Assembly: GCA_910575725.1 (NCBI GenBank)
Contig: CAJTFE010000026.1
Span: 4,388-60,705 of the forward strand
DNA length: 56,318 nucleotides
Direction: 5' to 3'
Origin: Clostridia bacterium
Lineage (GTDB): Bacteria; Bacillota; Clostridia; Lachnospirales; Lachnospiraceae
Shown here: positions 1-9,370 of the stretch, one piece after another
Layout of the letters: every line of letters begins with the position of its first letter
How positions within the stretch are numbered: the stretch's first letter is position 1
The notes under the pieces: generated by a model
Told to the model about the DNA's origin: nothing
The model's database searches: none
Seen by the model: only the letters and a program-made list of their open reading frames with translations
Program-made: the position numbers and the translations under genes

Positions 1-579
<579 letters not shown>

Positions 580-792
580 AAGTGTTTGTCTGGTCAGAAA
601 TCGCTGCTAGCAATTTCTTTCCCGTTCTTACTGTTTTTAGGTCGCTTATCTCTAAGCTGTTCTTGAATGATAACCGTCCGGCTCCTTGCAGAACACGAAC
701 CATTATCCATGATTCTCTTTCAGAATTTTCAAGGTTTTACACTGTTTAGTTATCAAGGTTCGCTTGCCGCTGTCCCGTGCGACAGCTTCTAT

Positions 793-821
793 ATACTACC
801 ACGCCATTTTACACTTGTCAA
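793..821 (-). promoter_or_regulatory. rRNA operon promoter
   Basis: On the minus strand a perfect -35 TTGACA (816-821) is followed after 17 bp by TAGTAT (793-798). Transcription would start near 785, giving a roughly 205-nt leader before the mature 16S 5' end. The leader (580-785) holds no gene; it is expected to carry the processing stem strand and antitermination sites, which I did not resolve. The stretch 822-961 is an AT/C-rich spacer in which I see nothing else. Confidence 0.8.
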
Positions 822-961
822 CACCTTTTTTTATTTTTTTACAAAATTTTTTCCACCCCTTTTCCCCTCCCATTTTCCACCCATTTTTTCAACCCCTTTT
901 TCACCTTTTCACCCATCCCCCCATACCCCCAACACTCCCACCCCTCCGCCCCCAAAAACCA

Positions 962-1186
962 GTTCAGACAGTCTGCGGCAAAATCCGCTCCGTGGTGTTT
1001 TCCGATATCCAGTGTCCGGCTGTTCGCGTACACTTTATCTGATATGGACGAACATTGCCCCAAAATTCTCCGAAAAGAAAATCCAAAAGGCAATGTCCGT
1101 ACAGAGCAGATAAAGTGTACGAGAACCGTCCGAACACAGGATACGGAAAACACCACAGAGCAGATTTTGCCGCAGACTGTCTGAAC
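962..1186. repeat. 225-bp near-palindrome (MITE-like or giant hairpin)
   Basis: The arm 962-1059 is an imperfect reverse complement of 1089-1186. Both ends share GTTCAGACAGTCTGCGGC, and the inner parts share GTACACTTTATCTG and ACATTGCC, around a loop of about 29 nt. It sits between the 3' end of the alcohol dehydrogenase gene (1202) and the rRNA promoter. No transposase is present. It could be a non-autonomous mobile element or a very long transcription-stopping hairpin that insulates the two units. Confidence 0.8.
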
Positions 1187-1201
1187 GTCCGTCCCCCTAT
1201 C

Positions 1202-2365
1202 CTAAAACGCCCTCAAATAAATCTCCAAAACATCCCCCTCATCCATAACCACAAAAGCCTTCCCCAACCCAGCCCCTGCTCTCTTCGCCATAACCTCAAA
1301 CCTACTATCATCAACCCCGACATCCCTCAAAGTCTCCGGCAGTCCCATATCCCTAAAGTACTTCCCGGTAGCCTCAATAGCCCTCTCTGCAATCTCCATA
1401 TCCGGCAGCGACTCCTCAATCCCCCACACATTCACTCCATACTCCACATACTTCCACACATTATCCTCCCGCAGCATATGCCGCAGCCAGTGAGGAATCA
1501 GAACCGCCAGCCCCACCCCATGAACAATATCATAGTAAGCGCTCAGCTCATGCTCCATGGCATGGACACTCCACCCCACCGGACTTCCCTTCGTCAGAAG
1601 CCCGTTAATCGCCCAGCTCCCGGCCCACATAAGATTCGCCCGGGCCTCGTAATCCTCCGGATTCTCACACGCGCGGCGCCCATACGCAACACAAGTCTTC
1701 AGTACCGCCTCTGCAAACCGGCTCTGCAGAAAAGCCCCTTTATTATTATTGAAATAAACCTCAAGAGCATGGCTCATAATATCCGCCGTCCCGGCTGCCG
1801 TCTGCTTCCTGGACACCGTAAACGTATACTCCGGATCCATAATAGAAACCTTAGGACGCATCCCCGGATTGGAAGGCCCCGTCTTCTCCTGTGTCTCCAG
1901 ATTCGTAATAATCGCGCTGGTATCCATCTCACTTCCCGTCGCCGCAAGCGTAAGCACCGTAATCACCGGCAGCACCTTGCCGATCGCCGCCTTCCCGGTT
2001 ACAATCCCCCACATATCATCACTGCCAGAGAGCGTCCCGGCCGCAATCAGCTTCGCGCAGTCAATCACACTGCCGCCTCCCACCGGAAGAAGCACATCCA
2101 GCTTATGCTCCCGGCAGAGCTTAACCCCCTCCTCCACACTGGTAATGCGGGGATTGGGATCCACGCCTCCCAGTTCCATGAACGGTATGTCATTCTCATT
2201 CAGAATCCCCACAACCCTGTCATACAGTCCAATCCTTTTGATACTTCCTCCGCCATAGACCAGCAGCACCCGGGTGCCCCATGCCTTGATCTCCTCCGCC
2301 AGCTTACCAATCTCTCCCCTTCCAAAATGCACCTTTGTGGGAATGTGATACATAAAATTCTGCAT
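1202..2365 (-). CDS. iron-containing alcohol dehydrogenase (BDH/YqhD-like)
   Basis: This 387-aa protein belongs to the group III metal-dependent alcohol dehydrogenases, cytoplasmic NAD(P)H-dependent reductases of aldehydes. Visible motifs are the N-terminal FHxPTK-like start, the nucleotide-binding GGGS and PVGGGSVIDCAK loops, and the metal ligands in DIMSHALE and the HAMEHELSAYYDIVHG segment, typical of the butanol dehydrogenase branch. The open frame extends 28 codons upstream, but the ATG at 2365 (MQNFMYHIPTK) matches the family start and has GGAGG 11 nt upstream. The gene follows the TrpA-like gene after 111 bp on the same strand, so it may be the last gene of the PTS operon. The substrate is not predictable. 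Confidence 0.9.
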   Translation of the reverse strand: MQNFMYHIPTKVHFGRGEIGKLAEEIKAWGTRVLLVYGGGSIKRIGLYDRVVGILNENDIPFMELGGVDPNPRITSVEEGVKLCREHKLDVLLPVGGGSVIDCAKLIAAGTLSGSDDMWGIVTGKAAIGKVLPVITVLTLAATGSEMDTSAIITNLETQEKTGPSNPGMRPKVSIMDPEYTFTVSRKQTAAGTADIMSHALEVYFNNNKGAFLQSRFAEAVLKTCVAYGRRACENPEDYEARANLMWAGSWAINGLLTKGSPVGWSVHAMEHELSAYYDIVHGVGLAVLIPHWLRHMLREDNVWKYVEYGVNVWGIEESLPDMEIAERAIEATGKYFRDMGLPETLRDVGVDDSRFEVMAKRAGAGLGKAFVVMDEGDVLEIYLRAF

Positions 2366-2476
2366 AAAATCCTTATCCTCCATTTCTCTTATCACAGGGC
2401 GGACAAACCTGCTTCTTCCAAAAGCCGCCCTTAAGCCAAGCTTAAACATCCTTCTTCCAGCTTCTTTTCTGCGTTG

Positions 2477-3208
2477 CTAAGACGTCTCTCCTGCCGCTTT
2501 ATAACAGCGTATTACCTCTGCCAGCCGCTCAGGCTCCTCATAATACTGCATAAGCGTGCTGCCCAGGAAAAATCCCTGTCCTCCGCTCTCCTTTATAAAT
2601 GCCACATCCTCCGGCCTGCGGATCCCCACGCCGCAGTAGACCGGCCGGGACACTCCCTTTTCACGCAGCAGTTCAATCGCCTTCTTTAATGTCTTTCGTC
2701 CTCTTCCCTCATCCAGATCCCTCTGGGACGGCAATGCCTGCATATACACAAAGCCATTGGCAGAGCAGACCCTGGAAATCTCCTCCGGGTACATGGTATA
2801 ATTCATGGAGGCAGCAATCTTTATCCCCTCCTGCATAAGCTGGGCCTTCGCCGCCTCATCCGTCAGATTCCCGGAAAGAATCGTTTCAATGCCATTATCC
2901 TGGCAAAAAGCAGCCAGCCTTCCCGGGGAAAGCTCCAGAATCGTTTCCTGGTACAGAAGTAAGATAATCTCCGTATCCGGAAACCTTCTGCAAAATCCCT
3001 GGAGCCTTTCCAGATACACCTCATAATCGCCGCATGCCTCCCTGGCCTTTTGCATCTTTTCTGCAATATAAGGCGGATCTACATAAGGATCCTTTGGCGG
3101 AAGGCTCCACTCTATGGCGTCACAGCCGGCCCTCACATAAAGCTCCGCTATTTCCAGACTTTTCTCCATACTGGGATATCCGCCTGCCAGATAACAAATC
3201 ATCTTCAT
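2477..3208 (-). CDS. tryptophan synthase alpha-like TIM-barrel protein
   Basis: The 243-aa product resembles the alpha subunit of tryptophan synthase: an N-terminal YLAGGYPS (compare TAGYP), a central VYMQALPSQR block where TrpA has its substrate loop, and a C-terminal GVGIRRPEDV phosphate-binding motif. It is shorter than typical TrpA (about 265 aa), and no trpB or other trp genes are nearby. Its start overlaps the stop of the SgcQ-like gene by 4 bp, so the two are translationally coupled in the PTS operon. I infer an aldolase- or isomerase-like role on a phosphorylated sugar rather than tryptophan synthesis; this is not shown by the sequence. Confidence 0.8.
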   Translation of the reverse strand: MKMICYLAGGYPSMEKSLEIAELYVRAGCDAIEWSLPPKDPYVDPPYIAEKMQKAREACGDYEVYLERLQGFCRRFPDTEIILLLYQETILELSPGRLAAFCQDNGIETILSGNLTDEAAKAQLMQEGIKIAASMNYTMYPEEISRVCSANGFVYMQALPSQRDLDEGRGRKTLKKAIELLREKGVSRPVYCGVGIRRPEDVAFIKESGGQGFFLGSTLMQYYEEPERLAEVIRCYKAAGETS

Positions 3209-4050
3209 ACACTATCCGTCCTGATTCTTCTTTCCGCCTGCCTGACCGCCTTCATTAAAGCTCTGCCAAGCTCCGGATCTATGGGTTCCATTGTACTGCC
3301 GCCCTTTTTCATGGCAGTGCCTACAATCGCTCCGTCCGCCGCCTCAAGCTGTTCCGCCGCATTTCCCAGACTGAATCCGCTGCCTGCCACTACCGGTATG
3401 GGAACCGCCTTTTTCATCCGTCTGACAGCCTCCAGAGGTGTTTCCAGCCCCGTGGACAATCCGGTCACAATCAAAACCTCCGCCCCGTATTCCCAGGCCG
3501 TCCGGGCCGATTCCTCCAGGGAAACCTCCGGCAGAAGCAGATGGGAATGCTTTACCTGGACATCGGCCCATATTCCGATATGCTCCGCCCCCAGCAGCCT
3601 GCGCATACGCAAGACCTCCTTTGCACAGGGGCCAATCTTCCCCGCCCCTGTAACCATCACGCAGTCCACATAAACCGGGCAGCGGATAAAGGAAGCCCCC
3701 GAAGCACAGGCAACGGCGATTCCTGCCGGGCCGTCATTAAAAGAAGCATCGATGCCGACCACAAGCCCCGTCTCTTCCACAACCTGCCGTGCAACTGCCG
3801 CCAGGGCTGCAGTCTGCTCCGTTTCCAGCCGCTCCGCCAAAGGCCTGTCATTTGTATTTTCCACAATAACAGCGTCCACTCCCACGGCCTTAAGAGCCGC
3901 AGCGTCTGCCAGAGCCTTATGGAGCACCGCTTCCATGCTTCCGCCGTACAGCAGTGTTCCCGGCAGCGGCAGGCAGTGCACCATCCCGGCAATCACCTTT
4001 TTGCCTTCCCTCATCTTCGCCGTCAATTCCTGACTCTGATTTTTATTCAT
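3205..4050 (-). CDS. BtpA/SgcQ family TIM-barrel protein
   Basis: The 281-aa product matches the BtpA/SgcQ family: MVHCLPLPG near residue 22, VDAVIVENTND, GADVQVKH-like (WADVQVKHSH) and the C-terminal VVAGSGFSLGNA and GAIVGTAMKKGG phosphate-binding strands. In E. coli, sgcQ lies in a PTS-linked cluster of unknown pathway, and here too it follows four PTS genes. It starts 15 bp after the IID gene with GAGGTG as ribosome binding site. A role as a sugar-phosphate-converting enzyme is inferred from fold and context; the reaction is unknown for the family. Confidence 0.85.
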   Translation of the reverse strand: MNKNQSQELTAKMREGKKVIAGMVHCLPLPGTLLYGGSMEAVLHKALADAAALKAVGVDAVIVENTNDRPLAERLETEQTAALAAVARQVVEETGLVVGIDASFNDGPAGIAVACASGASFIRCPVYVDCVMVTGAGKIGPCAKEVLRMRRLLGAEHIGIWADVQVKHSHLLLPEVSLEESARTAWEYGAEVLIVTGLSTGLETPLEAVRRMKKAVPIPVVAGSGFSLGNAAEQLEAADGAIVGTAMKKGGSTMEPIDPELGRALMKAVRQAERRIRTDSV

Positions 4051-4065
4051 CTCTTTTCACCTCGG

Positions 4066-4902
4066 TTACTGGGCCATAACGCCCAGTGCAGTGAGCAGGA
4101 TACACACTGCCATGGAAAGCATAATCAGCACAAATGTATTTACCTTCTTTCCCAGCAGCCAGTAAAACAGCCAGATGACCCCCAGAGACGCCAGGCCCGG
4201 AAAAATATTGTCCAGGGTTGACTGTAAAGACACTGCCGCATCCTCCGTTCCAAAGGTGATGGCAAAGTTTGTCCATACAAAGCCGTTTGACATACAGCCG
4301 ATGACAAGAAGCCCCAGAACAGACGCCGCCTCCATAATTTTCTCCATCAGCCCGGAGCTCTGAACCTTGTGCAGGAAATCAACGCCCAGGCGGTAGCCCA
4401 TCTGTCCGCCCCAAAAACGGAACATAAAAGAAGGTATGTTATACAGCAGCCCATAGAGAATCACGCCCATCACCTGCCCCTGCAGCGCCATGGAAATACC
4501 AATGCCCGCGCAGATAATGCGCCAGGTTCCAGGAAAGATAGAATCCAGAATCCCGGAAAGAGGGCCCATCAGCGCACCCTTGACTGCCGGAATTGTCGCC
4601 GGATCAAAATCGGGATTCTTCGCATTTTCCTCCTCCATGGCAATGGTAAGGCCTCCCATGAACGCATGGCCCTGGGGTGTAATATTGAAAAATTCCATAT
4701 TGCGTTTCAAGGCTTCCCGGTAACCCTCTTTATCATCCTCATAGATCTTTTTCAAAAAGGGCGCAATCATAAAGGTAAATGTCTTATGCACCAGCCGATC
4801 CCAGTTTACGGAAAATCCTCCGGTGATAGATCGGATATTCATCCGCCGGATATCTGCCTTTGTGAACATACGGTCTTGATTTTCTTGATTAGAAGTCGTC
4901 AT
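4066..4902 (-). CDS. PTS mannose-family transporter subunit IID
   Basis: The 278-aa membrane protein carries the EIID pattern: an N-terminal cytoplasmic helix region (TKADIRRMNIRS), GHAFMGGLTIAMEEENAK, GALMGPLSGILDSIF and a C-terminal pair of hydrophobic segments. EIID forms the membrane channel together with EIIC. It overlaps the IIC gene by 14 bp and has GGAGG before the ATG. The IIA and IIB genes lie upstream in the same operon, giving a complete four-subunit permease. The substrate is unknown. Confidence 0.93.
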   Translation of the reverse strand: MTTSNQENQDRMFTKADIRRMNIRSITGGFSVNWDRLVHKTFTFMIAPFLKKIYEDDKEGYREALKRNMEFFNITPQGHAFMGGLTIAMEEENAKNPDFDPATIPAVKGALMGPLSGILDSIFPGTWRIICAGIGISMALQGQVMGVILYGLLYNIPSFMFRFWGGQMGYRLGVDFLHKVQSSGLMEKIMEAASVLGLLVIGCMSNGFVWTNFAITFGTEDAAVSLQSTLDNIFPGLASLGVIWLFYWLLGKKVNTFVLIMLSMAVCILLTALGVMAQ

Positions 4903-5659
4903 CTGTCAGATCCTCCTCTCCCACCTCTGCACCGGCAAGCCTGCCTGTACGAAAGTCATATTTAATCAGAATGTAAACAACGCCTATCACTGCGGCTCCA
5001 AGAACCGGCACACCAAGATAGCCTGCCAGCACCCAGCCAAGGAAGAAAAAGGGCGCCGCTTTTTTGTTCATGGTCATACGCATCAGCATGGCAAAGCCAA
5101 TCGCCGGAAGAATACCGCCCGCTACCGACATCCCCTCCACAAACCAGTCGGGAATCTGTCCCAGAAGGTTTACCACTGCCTCGCTTCCGAATCTCCAGGC
5201 GAAAAATACCAAAAGGAATTTTAACAGGATATTCAAGCCGCCCTCCAGAAACATAACGGCATAGATTCCCTTCTCATTTCCTTGATCTGCCGCTTTATCG
5301 GCCAGCTTGGATGTGAGGGAATGAACCGACCACAGCACATTCTGGAAGGAGGTCGCTATGATTGCAATGGGAATCGCCATAGTCAGAGCCGCTTCCGCCC
5401 CCAAGCCGGACTGGATGGCAAATGCCGTTCCCAGAACGCCGCCGACCGCCGCATCAGGCGGAATATAGGAGCCGATGGCCATAGCGCCCAGAAAGAATAT
5501 CTCAATCGTTGCCCCGATGATCAGTCCCTGTGTGGGATCACCCAATATAATGCCTGTAATCCACCCCAGCACCAGCGGTCTGCCAAGGAACGGAGTGCCA
5601 AGCCCCCATTCTATATGGCTCCAGGCCGCCGTAAGCCCCAAAAGTATCGCTTGTAACAT
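4889..5659 (-). CDS. PTS mannose/sorbose-family transporter subunit IIC
   Basis: The 256-aa polytopic membrane protein has the EIIC-sorbose features: an N-terminal Trp-rich segment (WSHIEWGLGTPFLGRPLV), GIILGDPTQGLIIGATIEIFFLGAM, and IPPDAAVGGVLGTAFAI. It contains about seven or eight hydrophobic segments. The ATG has a strong GGAGGGGG site. It lies between IIB (16 bp gap) and IID (overlap), as usual for these operons, and supplies the sugar-binding channel. Confidence 0.93.
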   Translation of the reverse strand: MLQAILLGLTAAWSHIEWGLGTPFLGRPLVLGWITGIILGDPTQGLIIGATIEIFFLGAMAIGSYIPPDAAVGGVLGTAFAIQSGLGAEAALTMAIPIAIIATSFQNVLWSVHSLTSKLADKAADQGNEKGIYAVMFLEGGLNILLKFLLVFFAWRFGSEAVVNLLGQIPDWFVEGMSVAGGILPAIGFAMLMRMTMNKKAAPFFFLGWVLAGYLGVPVLGAAVIGVVYILIKYDFRTGRLAGAEVGEEDLTDDDF

Positions 5660-5674
5660 AGAATCCCCCTCCTT

Positions 5675-6157
5675 TTACTTTATCAATTTTTCTGCAGGTA
5701 TCGCTTTGGTCGTCGGCACGTTCTGCATTTCCACGCGAATACCCTCCGAAATCAGTTCTTTCAGCATGGCAGTCTCCTCCGGCGTAACCCATACCCAGCT
5801 TGTTAAGGTCTGGGTATTCTCCCGTTTCCCGTTGTAGCCGATGCTTATGCCCTTTAACACCGAGCAGTTCTTCACCATCCGGTATGCGTCCTCAATGGAT
5901 TCCACAACAATCATCAGCCTGTATTGATCCGTCTTTCCTTTGTTGATGGCCTCAACCGAATCCGCAATGGTCTTGATGACCAGCTTCGTTCCCGCCGGCT
6001 TGCTCATTTTAATCGTCGTAAGCCGCAGCGGATCGTTCTGCAGGGAGTCGCAGGCAATCAGAATACAGTCTGCGCCCACAGAAGTTGTCCATGTGAACGC
6101 CACCTGCCCGTGCAGAAGTCTTTTGTCAATTCTCAAAAGCTTTATCAGTTCCTTCAC
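5675..6157 (-). CDS. PTS mannose-family subunit IIB
   Basis: The product is a cytoplasmic EIIB that accepts phosphate from IIA on the His of RIDKRLLHGQV and passes it to the incoming sugar. The 160-aa frame opens with a GTG that lies inside the AAGGAGGTG ribosome binding site, which makes it a poor start. Family members begin MIKLLRID, which aligns with a CTG codon at 6148, 8 nt after GGAGG, so a CTG start is plausible. A gap of 51 bp separates it from IIA. Confidence 0.9.
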   Translation of the reverse strand: MKELIKLLRIDKRLLHGQVAFTWTTSVGADCILIACDSLQNDPLRLTTIKMSKPAGTKLVIKTIADSVEAINKGKTDQYRLMIVVESIEDAYRMVKNCSVLKGISIGYNGKRENTQTLTSWVWVTPEETAMLKELISEGIRVEMQNVPTTKAIPAEKLIK

Positions 6158-6208
6158 CTCCTTGTTCTTCCAGCCCCAATCCTCCTGCCATCAGGCAGGC
6201 GATAAGGA

Positions 6209-6625
6209 TCATTCGTTAAATTCCTCTTCCATCACCTCCTCCACAATCCGGTTGCAGTAGCATATAGAATTTTTTCCGCTGTTTACCACCTCCTCGATCA
6301 GCTCCGGCAGCGGCAGATCCCTGCCCAGAAACAGCCCCAGCAAAAAGCCCAGGTTCATTCCGGCCAGAATGTGAAGATTTTTCCGGTCCAGATGGCGTAC
6401 AAACTGGTTGCAGACACTGCCTCCCATGACATCGGTTACAACAATCACTTCGTCCTCAAGAGGGTACGCTGCCAGCAGCCGGCTCACAGAATCCTCCATC
6501 ACCTCCCCTGGATCGATGTATGCCCCGTAGCACCGGACATCCTCCACCTCTCCCAGAATCAGCCGCACAGCGTCCAGCATACCCTCCGCAAGCCTTCCAT
6601 GGGAAGCAACAATAAAATGTCTCAT
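6209..6625 (-). CDS. PTS mannose-family subunit IIA
   Basis: The 138-aa protein begins MRHFIVASHGRLAEGM, with the phospho-acceptor His9 of EIIA-Man. The VVTDVMGGSVCNQ block is the family's second conserved loop. It is free-standing, not fused to IIB. GGAGG precedes the ATG, and the gene starts 27 bp after the regulator gene on the same strand, so it is probably co-transcribed with it. It relays phosphate from HPr to IIB. Confidence 0.93.
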   Translation of the reverse strand: MRHFIVASHGRLAEGMLDAVRLILGEVEDVRCYGAYIDPGEVMEDSVSRLLAAYPLEDEVIVVTDVMGGSVCNQFVRHLDRKNLHILAGMNLGFLLGLFLGRDLPLPELIEEVVNSGKNSICYCNRIVEEVMEEEFNE

Positions 6626-6652
6626 CTTCTATCCTCCATTAAATGCATCCTT

Positions 6653-9370
6653 CTAAAATGAATGTTCCGGATTTTCATTTTCGATATAATCATAAATATA
6701 TTTAATCTCCGACGTAGGAAGCTCCACATGGTAATGCTCACAAATCTGCACAAAGCTTTCCTTCACATAGCGGATAAACTGCTCCTGTTCCTTCTGAAAC
6801 ACCTGGGAATCCTCTTCGTCCTCCTCCGATGTCCTAGTCACAAGCCGCTCAATCAGACAGCTGATATGAATGTAAAGCCCTACGATTGTCTTTGCGGCAA
6901 ACTGTCTTTCCATCATGTGCTGCAGCCGGTTCACCGCTATCTGTACGAATTCCAGAAGCTTGTCCGCATCCAGAATCGTCAGATGCTTCACAACATTCTG
7001 CAGGGAAAAATTTTTCAGAAGATTCCGGGCAAATTCCTCCAGCTGCATGGCATCCATATTTTCCGAAAACATCTGGCGTATATCCTTCTCATCCATTAGA
7101 TTGATGATTTTCTCAATGGGGATAAACGGCGCTCCGCTGATGCCAGGGTTAAACACTCCCGACACGAACAAGACATTCCGGTTCTGAAATAATTCCCGAT
7201 TCTGCCGCTCTGCCACCGCAGAGTCAAAATCACAGCTTATGACTTCCACATCGCTGTTTTTCGGCAGACTGTCCCGAAACAGCCGGATCATGCGCTTCGC
7301 TACTCCGGTGTCGTTTTTTTCCACAAAGACAACCGTATCCGCCAGCTGGAGCCGGGGAATGACCCGATAGGAAAATGCCCGGCATCCGCAAAGCTCCTTA
7401 AGAACACATTCCGCTTTTCTGCCTTCCAGAATTCCTTTTCCCAGTTCCAGGGCCAGCCCTGTCGTGATATCGCTGATCATAACAAGATTCAGCTTCCTTT
7501 CCTGCAGAATCAGCTCATCCAGGGCCTCCAGCGTATCCATATCAATCATCAGGATTAGATTCTTCACATGCTGCTGCGTCCGAAGATACCGCTTGATGCG
7601 TTCCGCCGTCTCCGTCACAGGAGTATCCGCCGGAATATCCATGGGCACAAAAAGAAAGGTCTTCAGCCATCCGTTGACCGTCTGTGCAATACTCCCTGCC
7701 GTATGCCCGTGGGCCAGAATGACGCAGGATGTTTTGTTGACAGCCTTATCCGCATTCACCACGCAGATGCAGATATTCAGCGCCAGCAGGCAGACGTGAT
7801 TCAAGCTCACATTCAGGCGGCGGTTCAATACGGCCGCTGCCTCCGCTGCAATTCCGTGGACATCCGGCCTGGCTTCTTTTAGAAACTGCAGGCACTCCTG
7901 CAGCTCCTTTTCATGGAGCTGTTCCCACTGCCGCATATCCGTATCTGTCTGCATGGAATTGCAGATCACTCGAACGAGAAGCGCCAGCATATCGGCCGGA
8001 AGCTGTAACTGGTACAGGCTGCAGATACTGTCCAGCCCATGTTCTACCATCTTATTTATGGCCTGGGTATGCTGATTCTGATGCGGTCCGCCGAACAGGA
8101 ACAGCCCCTCAGACTCATACAGGATCTTAGACCAGGCAGCCGTCAGCTCCGTAAAATCTCCCTTCTGCTCTTTGTAATTCCGATACCCTTCCAGCAAAAG
8201 GGAAAAGAATTCCTTGTTTCTGGCAGACGCCTGTTCCGACAGAACGCCCAGGCTGACGGCCGTCTCTTCCTCATCACTTTCATTTTCCAGACGGTATTCC
8301 TCCACCATCTGTTCCGGCAGATGGAAAAGCTTAATCAGAAGCTCCCGATCCCTTTTTGTATAGTGCAGATACGCCTTCGCACAGCTAATCTGAATCATTC
8401 CCTTAAGCTGGGTTAGATTTTCCGAATACTCATATTGCAGAAAGGCATTGAGAGCCGGACGGCTGATGGTGATATCGATTCCAATCTTATGCATTTCATC
8501 GTCCAGAAAGGTCTGTATCAATTCTATTTTTTCCTGGATGGAACGCTCCCCCAGGGAAGGGATTCTGACGATAAAGGGAATTCTTCTAAGAAAATCCCGA
8601 TCAAGGGTCTCCTTCGGATCCACGTTGGATGCAAAGGCTGTCTTGCAAGGCGCCCATGGGTTTCTTCCTCCGCCCACACCGCTTCCTTCCTCCAGCCTCC
8701 CAAACAGCCTGCTCTGCACCCTGGCCGGAAGCAGATGAATCTGATCGAAGAAAAGAACGCCCCCTTTCGCCTGCTCCAGAAAGCCGTCTTCCTTCTGCGA
8801 GAACATCCTCTCCCAGAATGCCTTCTCACACTCTGCAAATTCACTGCAGTTTATGGTAACCAGGCGGCTCTCCTCCCCGATATAGCCCTTCCCCTGGGCA
8901 TACTCATACATCTGCCGGACCATAAAGCTTTTTCCCACTCCGGGCCCTCCAAAGAGCAGGATAGGAAGGCCGGACGGCGGATAGCCCATAGCTGCCTTAC
9001 ACTGCTCAACGCATTCCCGGAGGCTTCCGTAAAAGCCGGCTGCCCGGCCAAAGCCAAGCCGTACCATATCGTGGCTGCGGAGTATCTCCAGCAGATCCGT
9101 TTTACTCTTAAACACCACCATATTCAGTTTTATACGGTACTTTTTCTCAAAGGTACGCTTATGAATGAAATATACCGGTCTGGAAATAATCTTGATCGCC
9201 AGTGATTCCTTTACGAAATCATTCAGATACTGGCTTGCCAGATTTCTGCTGATACTCAAAAAATCACTAATGCTCTGGGCCGTATAGGGCGTATCGTTTT
9301 CTCCGTCATACTTCTCTGTCAAGAATGCCAGATATTCCAGAACCTCATCACGTGTATTTGACTGATACAT
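6653..9370 (-). CDS. LevR/PRD-type transcriptional regulator with AAA+ domain
   Basis: This is a 905-aa regulator likely controlling the downstream PTS genes. Domains in order: an N-terminal winged-helix region (about 1-75), an AAA+ ATPase with Walker A GGPGVGKS and Walker B GGVLFFDQIH, a PRD-like helical region, an EIIA-Man-like domain (CVILAHGHTAGS), and a C-terminal PRD with YIHISCLIER. This is the LevR layout, in which PTS phosphorylation tunes activity. The usual GAFTGA sigma-54 contact motif is not visible between the Walker motifs. The frame extends to 9433, but ATG 9370 has GGAGAG 5 nt upstream, and a TATAAT at 9396-9401 (minus) lies too close to permit the longer form. Confidence 0.88.
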   Translation of the reverse strand: MYQSNTRDEVLEYLAFLTEKYDGENDTPYTAQSISDFLSISRNLASQYLNDFVKESLAIKIISRPVYFIHKRTFEKKYRIKLNMVVFKSKTDLLEILRSHDMVRLGFGRAAGFYGSLRECVEQCKAAMGYPPSGLPILLFGGPGVGKSFMVRQMYEYAQGKGYIGEESRLVTINCSEFAECEKAFWERMFSQKEDGFLEQAKGGVLFFDQIHLLPARVQSRLFGRLEEGSGVGGGRNPWAPCKTAFASNVDPKETLDRDFLRRIPFIVRIPSLGERSIQEKIELIQTFLDDEMHKIGIDITISRPALNAFLQYEYSENLTQLKGMIQISCAKAYLHYTKRDRELLIKLFHLPEQMVEEYRLENESDEEETAVSLGVLSEQASARNKEFFSLLLEGYRNYKEQKGDFTELTAAWSKILYESEGLFLFGGPHQNQHTQAINKMVEHGLDSICSLYQLQLPADMLALLVRVICNSMQTDTDMRQWEQLHEKELQECLQFLKEARPDVHGIAAEAAAVLNRRLNVSLNHVCLLALNICICVVNADKAVNKTSCVILAHGHTAGSIAQTVNGWLKTFLFVPMDIPADTPVTETAERIKRYLRTQQHVKNLILMIDMDTLEALDELILQERKLNLVMISDITTGLALELGKGILEGRKAECVLKELCGCRAFSYRVIPRLQLADTVVFVEKNDTGVAKRMIRLFRDSLPKNSDVEVISCDFDSAVAERQNRELFQNRNVLFVSGVFNPGISGAPFIPIEKIINLMDEKDIRQMFSENMDAMQLEEFARNLLKNFSLQNVVKHLTILDADKLLEFVQIAVNRLQHMMERQFAAKTIVGLYIHISCLIERLVTRTSEEDEEDSQVFQKEQEQFIRYVKESFVQICEHYHVELPTSEIKYIYDYIENENPEHSF

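Noticed and set aside
667..1184. Short open frames in the rRNA leader and palindrome
   Set aside because: They cover the promoter, C-rich spacer and inverted repeat, and have no coding signature.
1055..2434. Plus-strand 459-aa open frame
   Set aside because: It is the antisense shadow of the alcohol dehydrogenase gene, with Pro/His/Arg-rich low-information sequence and no family motif.
2477..3208. Genuine tryptophan biosynthesis gene trpA
   Set aside because: No other trp genes, the protein is short, and it is coupled to a PTS operon; a paralog with another role is more likely.
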